From contig VIIQ02000049.1 of the NCBI GenBank assembly GCA_007449985.2, positions 1 to 64,000 of the forward strand: a stretch of 64,000 nucleotides of DNA. The letters run 5' to 3'. Made by a program: the position numbers and the translations under genes. Below, piece by piece: positions 1 to 11,316 of this stretch. This stretch comes from Desmodesmus armatus (taxonomy: Eukaryota > Chlorophyta > Chlorophyceae > Sphaeropleales > Scenedesmaceae). The notes under the pieces are model-generated. The model was not told where the DNA came from. It did no database searches and saw only the letters and a program-made list of their open reading frames with translations. The number at the start of each line of letters is the position of its first letter. Positions within the stretch are counted from its first letter, which is position 1.

Positions 1-33
1 TGTGTGTGTGTGTGTGTGTGTGTGTGTGTTGTG

Positions 34-75
<42 letters not shown>
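1..75. repeat. (GT)n dinucleotide microsatellite
   Basis: The first ~75 bases are almost pure TG/GT, with two interruptions near position 30. The tract ends about 10 bases before a 3' splice site at 86/87, so it lies at the end of an intron of the first gene. The window edge cuts the tract, so its true length is unknown. Confidence 0.95.
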
Positions 76-76
<1 letters not shown>

Positions 77-86
77 ATGTACGCAG

Positions 87-3000
87 GCTTGAGGAGTTGA
101 AGATGACCGTCCAGAATGCCACCACGTCTGCACGTGATGGTGCACAGCACTTCCTGCAAACTGCTGACAAGGTGGGGCGTGGGCCTGCCTCCTTCGAGCT
201 GTAAGGCACCGCACACCACTACCCATCACAGGCTTGTGATTGCAGCTTCACTGCACAATCTTTTCAAACGGACCTTGCTTGCAGTGGTGTGTTGTGTTCA
301 CACACGTCTTTTGACAGTCTTGACCCAGCGCACTCTACTGTGAAGGTCACTGTACGATGTGGCAGCTATAGCTAGCTGCCATTCTAATCATAGATTCCTG
401 CACAACATGCACTCCAGCTCTACTAGATCTAGTAGAACACAGATCTGGGTGCCACTGAGTGGTCATGACCTGGTACAGATGTACATGCACATGTGTGTTG
501 TGCCTGCGCAACCCAACCACCAGCTGCAGCAATCACTCGCTCACTGTTGCTTGGTGCATTCTTGCAGGCTGGACGCTGGTTTGGGTATTCGTTTGCCCTG
601 CTGTGTGGTATTTTCCACCTGTACCACATCATGCGGACCTTCAAGCGTGTGCTGTTGTCAAGGGCTCAACTTGACCCTTATCAGCAACACACCTCACAAG
701 GGCCAAACACACATGCATCAGCAGGAACAACCCCGCCTGCTGTTACAGACAGCCCCACTGCTGGCCAGGCTAGGTACATAGACACTCAGCAGCATCCAAG
801 AGGCACCTTCAAAGGCAGGCAGCACAGTGGCTCACAGGCACACAGCGTGTCCCATTCTCAGGCAGCATGATGGCGCACCATGTGGCACAGGGTCGTGAGC
901 ATGCTCAGGCCGCAACTGTGCCGTGCACACAAGGCAACACCCCTGTGATCGGTCTGCCTCCCAGCAATGACAGCAACTCCTCCCAGGCACGTGCCGCCGC
1001 CCACGACGCCAGGGTGACTGCCAGGATCCTGCTGGAGATCCAAGCGCTGGAGGTGTGCAACGGCTGAGCAGCCGAAGCTGCTGAGCGGAAAAGTTTGGAG
1101 TCTGAGTGCATGACGTGCAGCATAGTGTGCTTGCCCTCATCTGTGTGTACACAGAAAGCACCCAAGCCCATAGTAGCAAGAGGTGGGGCGTGGGGGGCCT
1201 TGGCTGCTGAGCACCTTGCGGTCCAGTGTGTAGGGGATTCCAAGTAATACCACACCCTTTCATCTCCACACTGCCACATTTGTCACACTGAAAGATTGCT
1301 CAGCACAACTGGTGTGCCGCATCTGGATGCCCCTTGCAGGCTGATATGAAGGCGTTTGGGATTGGAGCAGCAACCGGTCTGTTTGGAGTCTTGTCAAGCA
1401 TCATGTGGTAAGCCTCGCACATACGCATAGCACTCACAGCATGCATAGCACTCACAGCATGCATAGCACTCACAGCATGCCATGCTATGATAGCACTCAC
1501 AGCATGCATAGCACTGTCTTACCCAAAACAATTCACGTATGTTGTTGCATGCAGCAGCGCATGCCAACTGCTTGTCAACCACTTTCTACGGATTATGCAG
1601 CAGAATCAGGGCGTCCCCGGATTCAGCAACCACGGGCCCCTGCCAGGGAGCAAAGGTGGCAGGAAGCAGATGGGTGTTGGGAGCAGCATCACACGCACAG
1701 CAGCACAGCAGGAATCCAACACATCAGATATGCACTTTGCAGGAGGGCTCACAGGGATCCTTTGACTGCTCCATGATCTGTGCCTGCAGGGTCCAGATGC
1801 GCCTTGTGGGCCTGCTGCTCTCCTTTGTCTTCACCATCCTGTTCCAAGCAGCCTCTTGGAGGTTCAGCTGGGAGCAAGGGTGGGTACTGGGTGGAGATAC
1901 AGCAAGTAGCATTGTAGCATATCAGGGGCAGCTGCTGCAACAGGCAATTAGTTGTGATGTTGGCTCTCTGCACATCAATGCAACGGTATAATGTCGGGTG
2001 CTGCAACGCTCCTGAGCCTTGCATGAAGGGCCTACATCAACATGCCCATACTATGGTAGTACCAGCCTGCCACATTGATGAGACACAGTGTTGCTTTTTC
2101 GGTCCTTACAGTAGGTACAATCTCCCACTGTTGCCTCAGGGGCAGCGGTTCAGTAGGGCCCTTGAGGTTTACCGGGTCTGGCCTGAGCTGCTCCTAGCTG
2201 CTGCCGGTGCTTCACTCGAATGTCAGCGCACATCCTGGGGAAAAAGGTACAAAGAACAGCTTGAAGCTGCTGGGCTTGAGTTGATTCACCCGGGCAAGGC
2301 ATAACTTCTTGTAGTGACCTTGGGGGAACTTGCCCGGGCAAAACATGTTGGTCAAACTCCACTGGGTGTGCTGTTGCTGTTGTCTGTGCGTGACACTGCT
2401 TGCTGCAGGTGGATTCCTGCCGTGCTGGCTATGCTCAGCTTGGTCCTGTTCAACATGTTGTTCATCAACAGAACGGTTGGCAGCAGGTGGATCTCTGACG
2501 GCACCAACATCAAGCACCGAGGTACACAGATATGAAGACATGTCATGAACATCCTCGCGCAAGCAGTGAAAGCTCCTGCATGCGTGTCTGGGTCATTTCA
2601 CAGCCCTTGACAATCAAGGGACACAGTGCATATTAGAAGCACAGGTTGACGTTGATCAAAGGTTGACGGACAACTCACTGAGCCTCAGTGTGATTAGATT
2701 CTCAGACATCGATGAGGCTCATGGGCATGCAAAGCAACACACACCTTGCACCACAGCAACCACGTGCCAGCTGGCACACCTGGATCATGGCCTGTTTGTG
2801 GGTGCTTCCACATTTGGTTTTGCTAGTAGCAACCGTACATCTCTGGTGACCCGCAGGTGTGTGGATGACGTACTACCTGGTGTTCCAGTTTGCATGGATG
2901 GTGCTGGGCACACTGTATGCCCTTTGGCGTGTGGTGCTGGCTATCGTCGTCTTGATCTCTCTACTCCATGTCGGCATTGGACAGGTCACTGCTGCCAATC

Positions 3001-3457
3001 TTCAAGGTAGGGTCACACGACAACTCAACGCAGCTGTATGGACATACAATCAGCTGTGGTTGTGCTGCACGGCATGCTGCAGCTGTATCTGCAAGGCGTT
3101 GTGCTGGGTGGCTTGTCCTGGCTTCGATGGCACCATCAGGCACGGTTTGTGAAAGTTGCAGCACTGCACTCTGGCAGAGTGGGGTATCATCCTGACTTGC
3201 CTGCTTCTGGGCTGCACCTGCAGATGCTTGACGGCCCTTACATTGCGTTCGTGACGTCAGTGAAGCTGGAGAGCGCCTTCCTGGCCATCAGCCACAGGGA
3301 CAAGCAGAGCGAGGACAAGCAGGCACAGCAGGAGCAGCAGCTACAGAGCTCCAGGGACTCTCTCTCTGGCAAGGGCACCTCACCACTCAAGAGCACGGTC
3401 TCTGCAAATGACGTGGAGAAGCAGCGCGACCAGGTGCCACGGTCACAAGTGGAATAA
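87..3457 (+). CDS. multi-pass membrane protein, 5' end outside window
   Basis: 3' part of a multi-exon gene of unknown function. Exons readable from splice sites include 87-171, one starting at 568, one near 990-1051 (ARVTARILLEIQALE), one near 1340-1408 (FGIGAATGLFGVLSS), ~1790-1880, ~2112-2250, ~2410-2521, ~2857-3005 and a last exon ending in TAA at 3457. At least five stretches are hydrophobic enough to span a membrane: near 580-640, 1350-1405, 1800-1860, 2412-2470 and 2865-2975. The last exon encodes LDGPYIAFVTSVKLESAF, then a charged, Lys/Gln/Ser-rich tail that is probably cytosolic. The topology and the last-exon motif recall STRA6-like transport proteins, but I cannot confirm this. The first visible exon encodes no start, so the gene begins upstream of the window. 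Confidence 0.6.
1426..1515. repeat. 18-bp tandem repeat in an intron
   Basis: The 18-base unit CATAGCACTCACAGCATG occurs three times in a row. After a short imperfect spacer there is a fourth copy and part of a fifth. It lies inside an intron of the first membrane-protein gene. Confidence 0.9.
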
Positions 3458-5109
3458 ACAGCTGCATCAGAAAGCCAAGAAAGCTTGCCATTGGGTGGCA
3501 GGCGTTGGAGGCACCACTGGCTGCCGCAAGCTGCTAGCAGTGCAGGACTGTGCTTGTGCAAGGTAGTGCAGCTGCACTCCAAGGGTGTGATGTGGGGCCA
3601 AAGGGGTGTTGGCAACGCAAGTGGTGTTTTTTGTGTTCTTTGAGGAACAGTGGCTTGTCACTGCGAATGGTGCCTAAGCATGTCTGCGCATCACACTGCT
3701 GAGGGTGCAGCTACACCCCATAGGTTGATGAGGTTCTGCTGATCTGTGTGGTCATAGCGTCATGTTGCTGACGGCCACTGAACGTATGTGCCCACCCTTG
3801 GGTGGGATACTGATGGTGCCGCTTGCGGTTGCATGATGGGGCAACATGCAACGCATGTCGGCCAAACAGTGTATGGACTGATTGCACATGCGTCAACCCG
3901 CTGCCCCTCCTGTCCCAAGGAGGGGGGGTCAGGAGGGGGGTCAGCAGGGTGGCCACGTAGCTACCCAAAAGCATGGTGGTGGACAGGATGAGCTGCAGCT
4001 TAGCTGTAGATAGAGGCTGGCTCCTGGCACGTGATGCGCCTCTGGGGGCAGGCCGTCCGGGGCAGGTGGGGTGATGTGCATGTCTCCCAAATTGCTGAGT
4101 TGAGGTGTTGTCTGTGGAAAGACCAGAGAGGTTGCGTGTCGTGTACAGACAATAGGAGCATGGTGATGTACAGTACAGGGCGGGCAGACGGCTGTGCAGC
4201 GTGTGCGTGATGCTGATAGAAGTCACTTCCAAAGTTGGTGCCTCAACAGACTGACCGTCAACCTAGTCCTGGAGCATTGGAGGTCGGTGATACCAGGTAT
4301 ATCACTGCAACTTGCAACGCTATGGCTGTGCATGTGTGTGCTTTACCACAAGCACACAACAGTGACTGTGGGTGACTATGATGCCACTTGCTGCATCCTG
4401 GTGGCATGGATGGTCCTCAACCTTCAGCCTTGTTTATGGCAGTTTCTGCATAGAATCAGTGTGCATGTTGTTGTGGCAGGACTTGTATGATGCTTGGTGG
4501 CTTCTACATGGTTGGTAGCTTGCATCTAGCTGCGTTGTTCAGAGGAGCCAGTTACATGGGGTTGATCATCTTGATTGGCACTAGGCTGTACCTGTAACAT
4601 CTAATGGGTCCAAAGGAATGGAATTGGCCTCTCCAGAAGTGGCAACAGGGGGGGGGGGCAGGAAGTATGTACAAGTGCATGTTTGTGACCAGCTCAAACC
4701 TGCATCGCCGCCAGCTCAAATCTATGACCATAAAATCCAAGCTATTGTGTCACATCAGACGATGCCATCCAACGGCTCAGCCGGGCCGAGAAGGGCTGTC
4801 TGAGAGCCCGGCGTCATTCGACGGTTACGGTTTCAAAAAGGATGACAGGTGCCCATGAGAAACCCTCTGACACCATCGATAGAAAGTACTTCACCTTGCT
4901 AGTCAGCCCAGCAGCTTGGTGCCTGCGATAGCTTCGCCTGCTGTTGAGCAGCTCAACAGCCTACAAGCAACACAATCAACAGTAGCATGCTGCATGCATG
5001 CGGGGACAGGGCAAGAGCAGTAACAGCAGGCAGCATGGAGCATGCAGGATCAGGTTATCTAGCACACAAGCTTGCCTAGAAGGTCCTCAAAACGGGTAGG
5101 CAACGCCTG
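3458..5109. other. intergenic, no gene recognised
   Basis: No exon chain with convincing splice sites or protein-like composition is visible on either strand. The stretch should include the 3' UTR of the upstream gene and the promoter and 5' UTR of the gene starting at 5110. Short G-runs occur near 3922-3937 and 4650-4660. Confidence 0.5.
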
Positions 5110-7333
5110 ATGGCTTCAATCAGCATCAGGCAGGCTGTGAAGACAGTCCATCTGCAACAGCACAAGCAAGGGCTATGGCGCCTGGATTCGCCCACGGTAA
5201 GCCTGATGGCTGTTGCAAAATCTGCCACTGCACAGCACTTCAACCACAGGTCGGTGTACACCTGCCTGCACACAACACCCTTTCAAAGTCGGTGTGGTGC
5301 CTCCATGGTGTCTTTGCAGGAAGCAGCACTGGTAGCAGGAATGTGCAACAGGCAATCTGGAGAGGTGAGTCGGACGTCAAGAACCTGCAGGACACACACA
5401 AGGTGTGACGTCAGCACCATGCAAGATGCCAACAGCAACAGCAAGTGTGCCTCTGCTAAAGTGCTTAACCATCTGCTCCTTTGCTACTTTGCCTGCACAG
5501 GTAGTCATATCATCTGTAGGAGATCCCCAGCCAGAGGATCCTGACAAGTACTTCTTGGCAAACCAGGCCCCTTCAAGCTTCCATGGGACAGACAAGATGC
5601 GTCAGTGAGTGAGCTCTCCTGCAGGCTGTCTACACAGCACTACCCGCTGCTGCAATTGCTCAACCACCCACCCGCAGCTGCGCAGCTGTGCATGGGCACT
5701 GGTGGCAATTGCTGAGTCAGTAGTTGCGCTGATGCAAAGCAGCTAACCTCCAGCTGTGTTCCTTTGAAAGCCAAACTGCATGGCCTGCATGAATGCTGCT
5801 CATTGCTGCAGTGCATATGTGCTGGGGCAGCATGCCCAGTACGCTGCCTATCAGCTGGCGCAGCGGAGAGGCCTCCTGCCAACCAACGCAGTGCCAGGGC
5901 AGCAGCAGGAGCAACAGCAGCCAGAGCAGGGGCAGCCCTGCAGCCCCACTGCAGCAGCCGTGCAGGACAGCACCTGCAAGACTCCAGTCTCGCAGCTTCG
6001 TGCTGAGCACCAGCAGGTGGAGGACAGCAGCCTGAGCAACAATATCGTGCGACGCCTGGCAGTCGACATCCAGACAGACTCGCCAGCACTACAAGCCACC
6101 CTGGCGGAGTACAGCATGGTACGCAGGAGCACTGCCAGCTTCCGCAGCCGTGTCAGCACACATTCAGAGTGCAGCTTTGAAGGCACCACCACTCCCTTGG
6201 CATCACCTGGACGCGGCTGGGCGAGCCCGCCTGCTGCTGCAAGCAGGACAGGCTCGCAGGGAGGCAGCAGCAGCGGGCACTTCCCCACACCCTCACAGGG
6301 TGGCGCAGCAAGTGGAGCGGCCTGCAGCGCAGTGCAGGAGCCGTCACAGCTCCAACTCCACATGCAGTCCCTGGGTCTGGGCAGCAGTTGGGAGCGTGGT
6401 GGACATTCCCCGCTGCTCAGCCCCCTGCGTCAGCACAGCGCTGCGCATGAGCCTGCTGTGCCACAACAGGGCCTGCCAGCAGCAGCAGTGCCGAGCCTGT
6501 GTTTCAGTGGCTTTGCTGCTGCTGGCAGCAAGCAGCGCTCCCTGGACAGTGCTGCAGGCAGCCTTCAGCTTGAAACCCCCAGGCTGGAACAGCACTGGGC
6601 GCCATTCAGCAACAACAGCAGCAGCAACGGCACGACCGTCAGCCTAGACCACTTGAGCAGCAGCAACGGCTGCGCCACTCAGTGGGTGCAGCCCCACAAC
6701 AGCGGTCTGCCCTGCACAGCCGCAAACGATGACAGAAATGAACCACCACCCGCAGGTGTAGCGCAGGCAGGAGGATTGAGGCATGCAGCAGATAGTGGGG
6801 TAGGGGAAGACATCGCAGCGATAGGCAGCTTTACAGGTCAAACAGGGACTGTGGCAGCATATGCAGCTGATCCTTGCGAGAATGCTGCCAACAGGGGGGC
6901 CAGTGGACAGTCAGTCGCAAGTGCTTACGTGGAAGGCGCATTTGACAGCCCCAGCAGCAGCAGGGCAGCAGGGTTGGAGGGTGCATTGCAGCAGGCTGCG
7001 TCCTGGCCCGATATCCTGGGGCTTCAGCGAGCTGACTCACCTGGGTACTGGAGCTGTGATGAGGAGGGTGCAACTGAAGCAGCAGCGGACGGGACAGCTG
7101 GACAGTCTGCAGCTTGTGGTACACCGCTGGCTGCAGCAGCTAGCACAGATGCAGTACTTGCACAGCCTTGCCAGCTGCCGCTGTCTCCTATGCTGCTGAA
7201 GGAGCTGTCCAAGCAGCTGTCGTTCCAGGAGGGTGCAGAGGGTGCCCCAGCATGCCCAGCATGTGGTGACGATGATGCAACAACCTGCTGTGATGACTGG
7301 GCTACAGTGTACTCGTATGAGCAGCTCGAGTGA
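5110..7333 (+). CDS. unknown protein, tandem paralogue 1 (long, disordered C-terminus)
   Basis: Proposed exons are 5110-5196, 5320-5364, 5501-5604 and 5812-7333, giving about 585 residues with stop TGA; total length and phases agree. The first ~110 residues form a small conserved module that includes EAALVAGMCNRQSGE, SSVGDPQPEDPDKYFL and, across the last junction, AYVLGQHAQYAAYQLAQRR. The remaining ~480 residues are Gln/Ser/Ala/Gly-rich and probably disordered. They end in a Cys-containing acidic stretch (CPACGDDDATTCCDDW). The gene at 8078 repeats the module with identical intron phases and an identical 45-bp second exon, so the two arose by duplication. I recognise no family. The start is the first ATG in frame with exon 1 and could lie further upstream. 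Confidence 0.65.
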
Positions 7334-8077
7334 AGCAGCAGAGTGTGTATGTACCTACCAGCAGGCTGCTGATTTTCATCGTGCCCATTGACGGCACCAC
7401 ACATCCTTTGCAGTGATCAGGCATCATTGGTGCTGAAGTCCACACCTTTTTGGCAAGCAGGCTTGTTCAATGCATGTTATGCTCTGTGTGCTTGTCTGTG
7501 GCATGATTTTGTTTGACTGTCATTCTTGAGTGGCAACGCTGATTGTGCTGGGTGTGTTTGTGTTTGTGAGTGGGGATGCAGGACCATTGTCCTGCCGGGG
7601 TTTTGGCGGAAGGCATGCCTGGCTTACCTTGCAGGCATGCGTACGGTGCTGCTTGGGCCATGCCATGATCCATTATGTGCAGGGCTTGTAGTCTTCCTGT
7701 GTGTTCACCCTGTCTCTGCCACTGAGTCCCAGTGGTGCTGTATTTCCTGAAGTGAGTCCATGATGTGTGGGCTGGGGGAGGCGGGTGGAACCTGGCCCAC
7801 TATGTGTATGCAGTTGATAAAGAAAGTTTCCTGCAAGCTGCCTTATGTTGGGTTCCGGAAGCCATGTGGCTGAACAGCGCTTTTTCCAAGTTCACAACCT
7901 GCAAATAGGTATTCGTGGCTGGAAATAGATTCTTTGTAACGTCTCGCGCAGTAGTACGTGAGCGAGAGGAAGATAGCTACGACCCCGCCACTCGGCGGGA
8001 GTGTAGATTGTAGGCAGCATTGAGCACCAAGCTGATCACACATAATCATATCAGTCTCATCGTTTGAGAAGGCACCT
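7334..8077. other. intergenic between tandem paralogues
   Basis: No coding signal seen. It should contain the 3' UTR of the long paralogue and the promoter of the short one. Confidence 0.5.
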
Positions 8078-8916
8078 ATGGATATCCGTGCTGCTTGTGC
8101 TAGAGTTGGTGGCAGTGCCAACCTGTTGTCTGAGATGACAGAGCAGCATGCTATAGCAGCAACACTTGCCAACGTGAGTATACTAGCGCAAATCTAGTCT
8201 GAGATAATTTCATCAGCTCACGTACCCGTGCTTCTCATGCAGGAGGCTGCTGAAGTGGCGCGGCAATGTGGCATCAGCAAGAATGAGGTGGGTGAAGAGC
8301 CCCAAAGGGGTTGCAACCCGATTGGCAGCCGCTGTGGTGGCGGTAGCAAGTTATGTACTCGAAGTTGTGCACACCAGACAGACTTCTCTCATGTCGTGAG
8401 GTAGTGAAGGAACAATGCACACAAGTGCTGTACGGACTTCTGTTGCAGGTGTGTTATGACAGTGTAGGCCTGGCTGATGACAGGCCATCAACCACAGCAG
8501 CTGCAGGAGCAAACCAGCCCTGCCTGTCAGACATGGGCCCTGCCTACCTCAAGACCAACGAGCAACGACAGTAAGTGGTTCCTTTGTTTGGTAGTAACCC
8601 ACTGAGCCTCTCTCTGTTTGACTACACGCCGCCCTTGCACGCTGCCTTCTGAATCACCATGCCACATTGTGCACAGACCTTCAGACCTGCAGCTGTGCTT
8701 TCTGAAAGATCAGACCAGCACGCTGACCACCTGCCATTTTCTGTTGTCATGTGCAGCTGGTACTGTGTTGGACAAAGCAACAGTTACTATGCAGCTTTGG
8801 TTGCAGAGCACAAGGCCAAGCAGCCACCCACAGCTGACACAGATCAGCCAACTTCAGCTCGTTCCAGCAACAGCAGCACATGCCACGTGGGGGACGCCCC
8901 ACTACCACAGTCGTGA
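8078..8916 (+). CDS. unknown protein, tandem paralogue 2 (short)
   Basis: Proposed exons are 8078-8173, 8243-8287, 8449-8570 and 8757-8916, totalling 141 codons including the stop (140 residues). The protein begins MDIRAACARVGGSANLL. It then carries EAAEVARQCGISKNE, matching EAALVAGMCNRQSGE of the upstream gene. After the last junction it has WYCVGQSNSYYAALVAEH, matching AYVLGQHAQYAAYQLAQ. Intron phases 0, 0 and 2 and the 45-bp second exon are shared with the upstream gene. The long disordered tail of paralogue 1 is absent; only ~30 Ser/Thr/Gln-rich residues follow the module. Function unknown. The ATG at 8078 gives a first exon of nearly the same length as in the paralogue, which supports it as the start. 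Confidence 0.6.
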
Positions 8917-9510
8917 CCCCACCATTCGCAAAATAAAGATGGGGTCAGGTGTGCGTTGCAGCGCGTGCTGGAAAACCTCCCAGCAGTACATGTTGACAGT
9001 GATGATTCACAAGAACGCATATGCAGCAAGTCAGCCAGACATGGGCGCGCTCTCGCAGCCCAGATGCATGTTTTGGGTATGAAGCGAGCAGCAGGTGGTA
9101 TGCTGCAGCCAGAACAAGGCACATTGACAGTGCAAGCAGCAGGAATGGGTGTGCATGGGGGGCTGCAAGCACAATTGTGTAGTGAAGGCAGCTGAGCTTG
9201 GCCGGGTCCCTGAAATTTTGAGGTCAGTTTGAGTTTGTGCATTCAGTGTCATTGGACTGTGTTGAGAGTGCAATGGGCGTTCCTCTGTCGTTGCATGCAA
9301 GTGTCTCCCATATCATGAAGTCAGCAGCAGTGTTCCGGCGTGCCATGATGCTAATAGGCATGCAGTGTTGTTCCCATGGTGGTGGCGCTATGAACCCAAA
9401 TTCAGGGATGCTTTTGTTGCAGTCGTTTATGTGTATGGTGTGCACGTACTGTGATTTTGTGCACAGAGCATGAAGGCAACTGTGATTATTGATGCGTCGG
9501 CTGGCTGGGT

Positions 9511-9556
9511 AGGGCAGAGCAGGGGCTGGGGCAGAGCAGGGGCTGGGGCAGAGCAG
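9511..9556. repeat. 18-bp tandem repeat
   Basis: The unit GGGCAGAGCAGGGGCTGG is present about 2.5 times in direct tandem. Confidence 0.9.
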
Positions 9557-10250
9557 CCATGTTCATCACCGCCCACACTGTGGCAGCTGGTTTCTAGAGG
9601 TACACCATTTTTTGGTGCTCTCTGTTGTGGTTGGGGCTGACAAGCCATGACAGTGGCAGGGAGCCACCAATCAGTAATTTTAGTAATTTGATGTTACACA
9701 GAACATTGGCCGCAATCTTTGTCCCAGGTTCTGTTTTTTTTGCCGACTGCACATGCTATGTGCCAGTAAAATTGTGATCATAGCATGTCCACGTCTGCAC
9801 AACAGAACGTCTTGCTGATCAGCATCAGGATGCTGTTGTGCATGAGATGATCTGGAAACATCTGTTGTTCCACCTGTCTCTCTCATTCATTGTGGGCAGA
9901 CCATCTCTCATGAGTTCATGATCATCATGATGACCATCAAACCAAAAGACAGTCACTGGGAGTCCGGGTGGCTGCCAGCTCCAGTGGAACACACAGGAAG
10001 ACTGTGTGAAGTACATTGCAGCAATGCTATTTGATCATCAGTTGAATATGCATGCTGCCAGCACAGGTGACACAGGGGGCCTGTGCCCTGGCTGTATGTG
10101 CCGGTTACTGGCACCCTGTTGAAACGTGGACAACATGTACAGTAATGACCCCTCACCGGTGTGGGTGCCCTCCCTTCGCTTGGCGGGATACGCTCTCCAC
10201 CTCCAGCGATTCATGCCTGCCCACATCCAGCACTTTGAGGACATGTCCCC

Positions 10251-10327
10251 CCTTCAAGGCTTGCTACAGTAGAGTGCAATGGCAGTGATTCAAGGCTTGC
10301 CACAGTGAAGTGCAATGGCAGTGATGG
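10251..10327. repeat. ~38-bp tandem duplication
   Basis: Two near-identical copies of a unit beginning TTCAAGGCTTGC and ending TGCAATGGCAGTGA lie side by side. They differ at a few bases. Confidence 0.9.
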
Positions 10328-10666
10328 TGTCACAGCGCAGTGTGGGTAGAGGCTGAAGTGACTGTGCTTCACCTCCCCGAAACAACACATTGAAATGCAG
10401 ACAAGTATGTGACATCACATATCAAGTTATGACAAACGGCGGGGTTTCACCACATCCAACATTGTTGGCTGACTAGATTGCTAGACTGTGCCAGCCTGCA
10501 ATGTGAGCCCACAATCACTGTCAACCAACCTGCTCAATCTCACAATCTACTGTTCTATCTGATAAAAGCACAGAACAATTCTACCCAGCACGTTTCGTTG
10601 CCATCAACCATCAATCAAGCCGCTTGTCTAAGCACGCACACAGGCACCGCCTCTGCCTCACACCCG

Positions 10667-11274
10667 CTACAATGCTGCCACAGGTGCTGCTGCTGCTGCA
10701 AGGCCGCGGGCTGGCTTCCCTGCCGAAACCACTGCTGCCGGGTGAGCCCCACTGAGGCCAGCTGCAGGCCCCCTCATCTCCTTCTGCACCTCATCCACCG
10801 CGGCTATAAGATCCTGGCACGTCTGCTGCGTTGCTGCATCCAGCACACCGACAAGCTGGTATGTCTTGAACAGAAACTTGAGACCCAGCTTCAGCAGCGC
10901 ATCCTGGTGCACATGCAGGTCCCTGGGGGGTGGCTGCTTGGCTGCCAGCGCCTCAACCTCCTGCAGACAGTGCAGCAAGTTGTCACACAGGGAAGACGTG
11001 TCCAGTTTGACAGGCTTTGGTGAGGGGCAAGGCCAATCAGCAAACTGATACTTGCACGACCCGGTAGCCTATTGGGCACTATTTAAAAGCGTCTAAGGTG
11101 GTACCAGCAAGGGCTGACACCTGCGGCGGCTGCAGCTGTGGCTGGGTTCACCTGCAGCACTTCAGCCACGTAGGCACGGGCCACTTTGAAAGTGGCCAGC
11201 CTGACGTCATCACGCAGCTGCACTGCAGAGAAGGGGACCTTGAGAGCAGTGGCGCGCTTTTGCAGGCCGTCCCT

Positions 11275-11316
<42 letters not shown>

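Larger units (their letters stand above)
8917..10666. other. intergenic with small tandem repeats
   Basis: No gene recognised on either strand. It holds the 3' flanks of two converging genes. Two short tandem repeats are listed separately. Confidence 0.5.

Noticed and set aside
2859..3005. Firm assignment of the first gene to the STRA6 family
   Set aside because: Only general topology and one weak motif agree; kept as an unnamed membrane protein.
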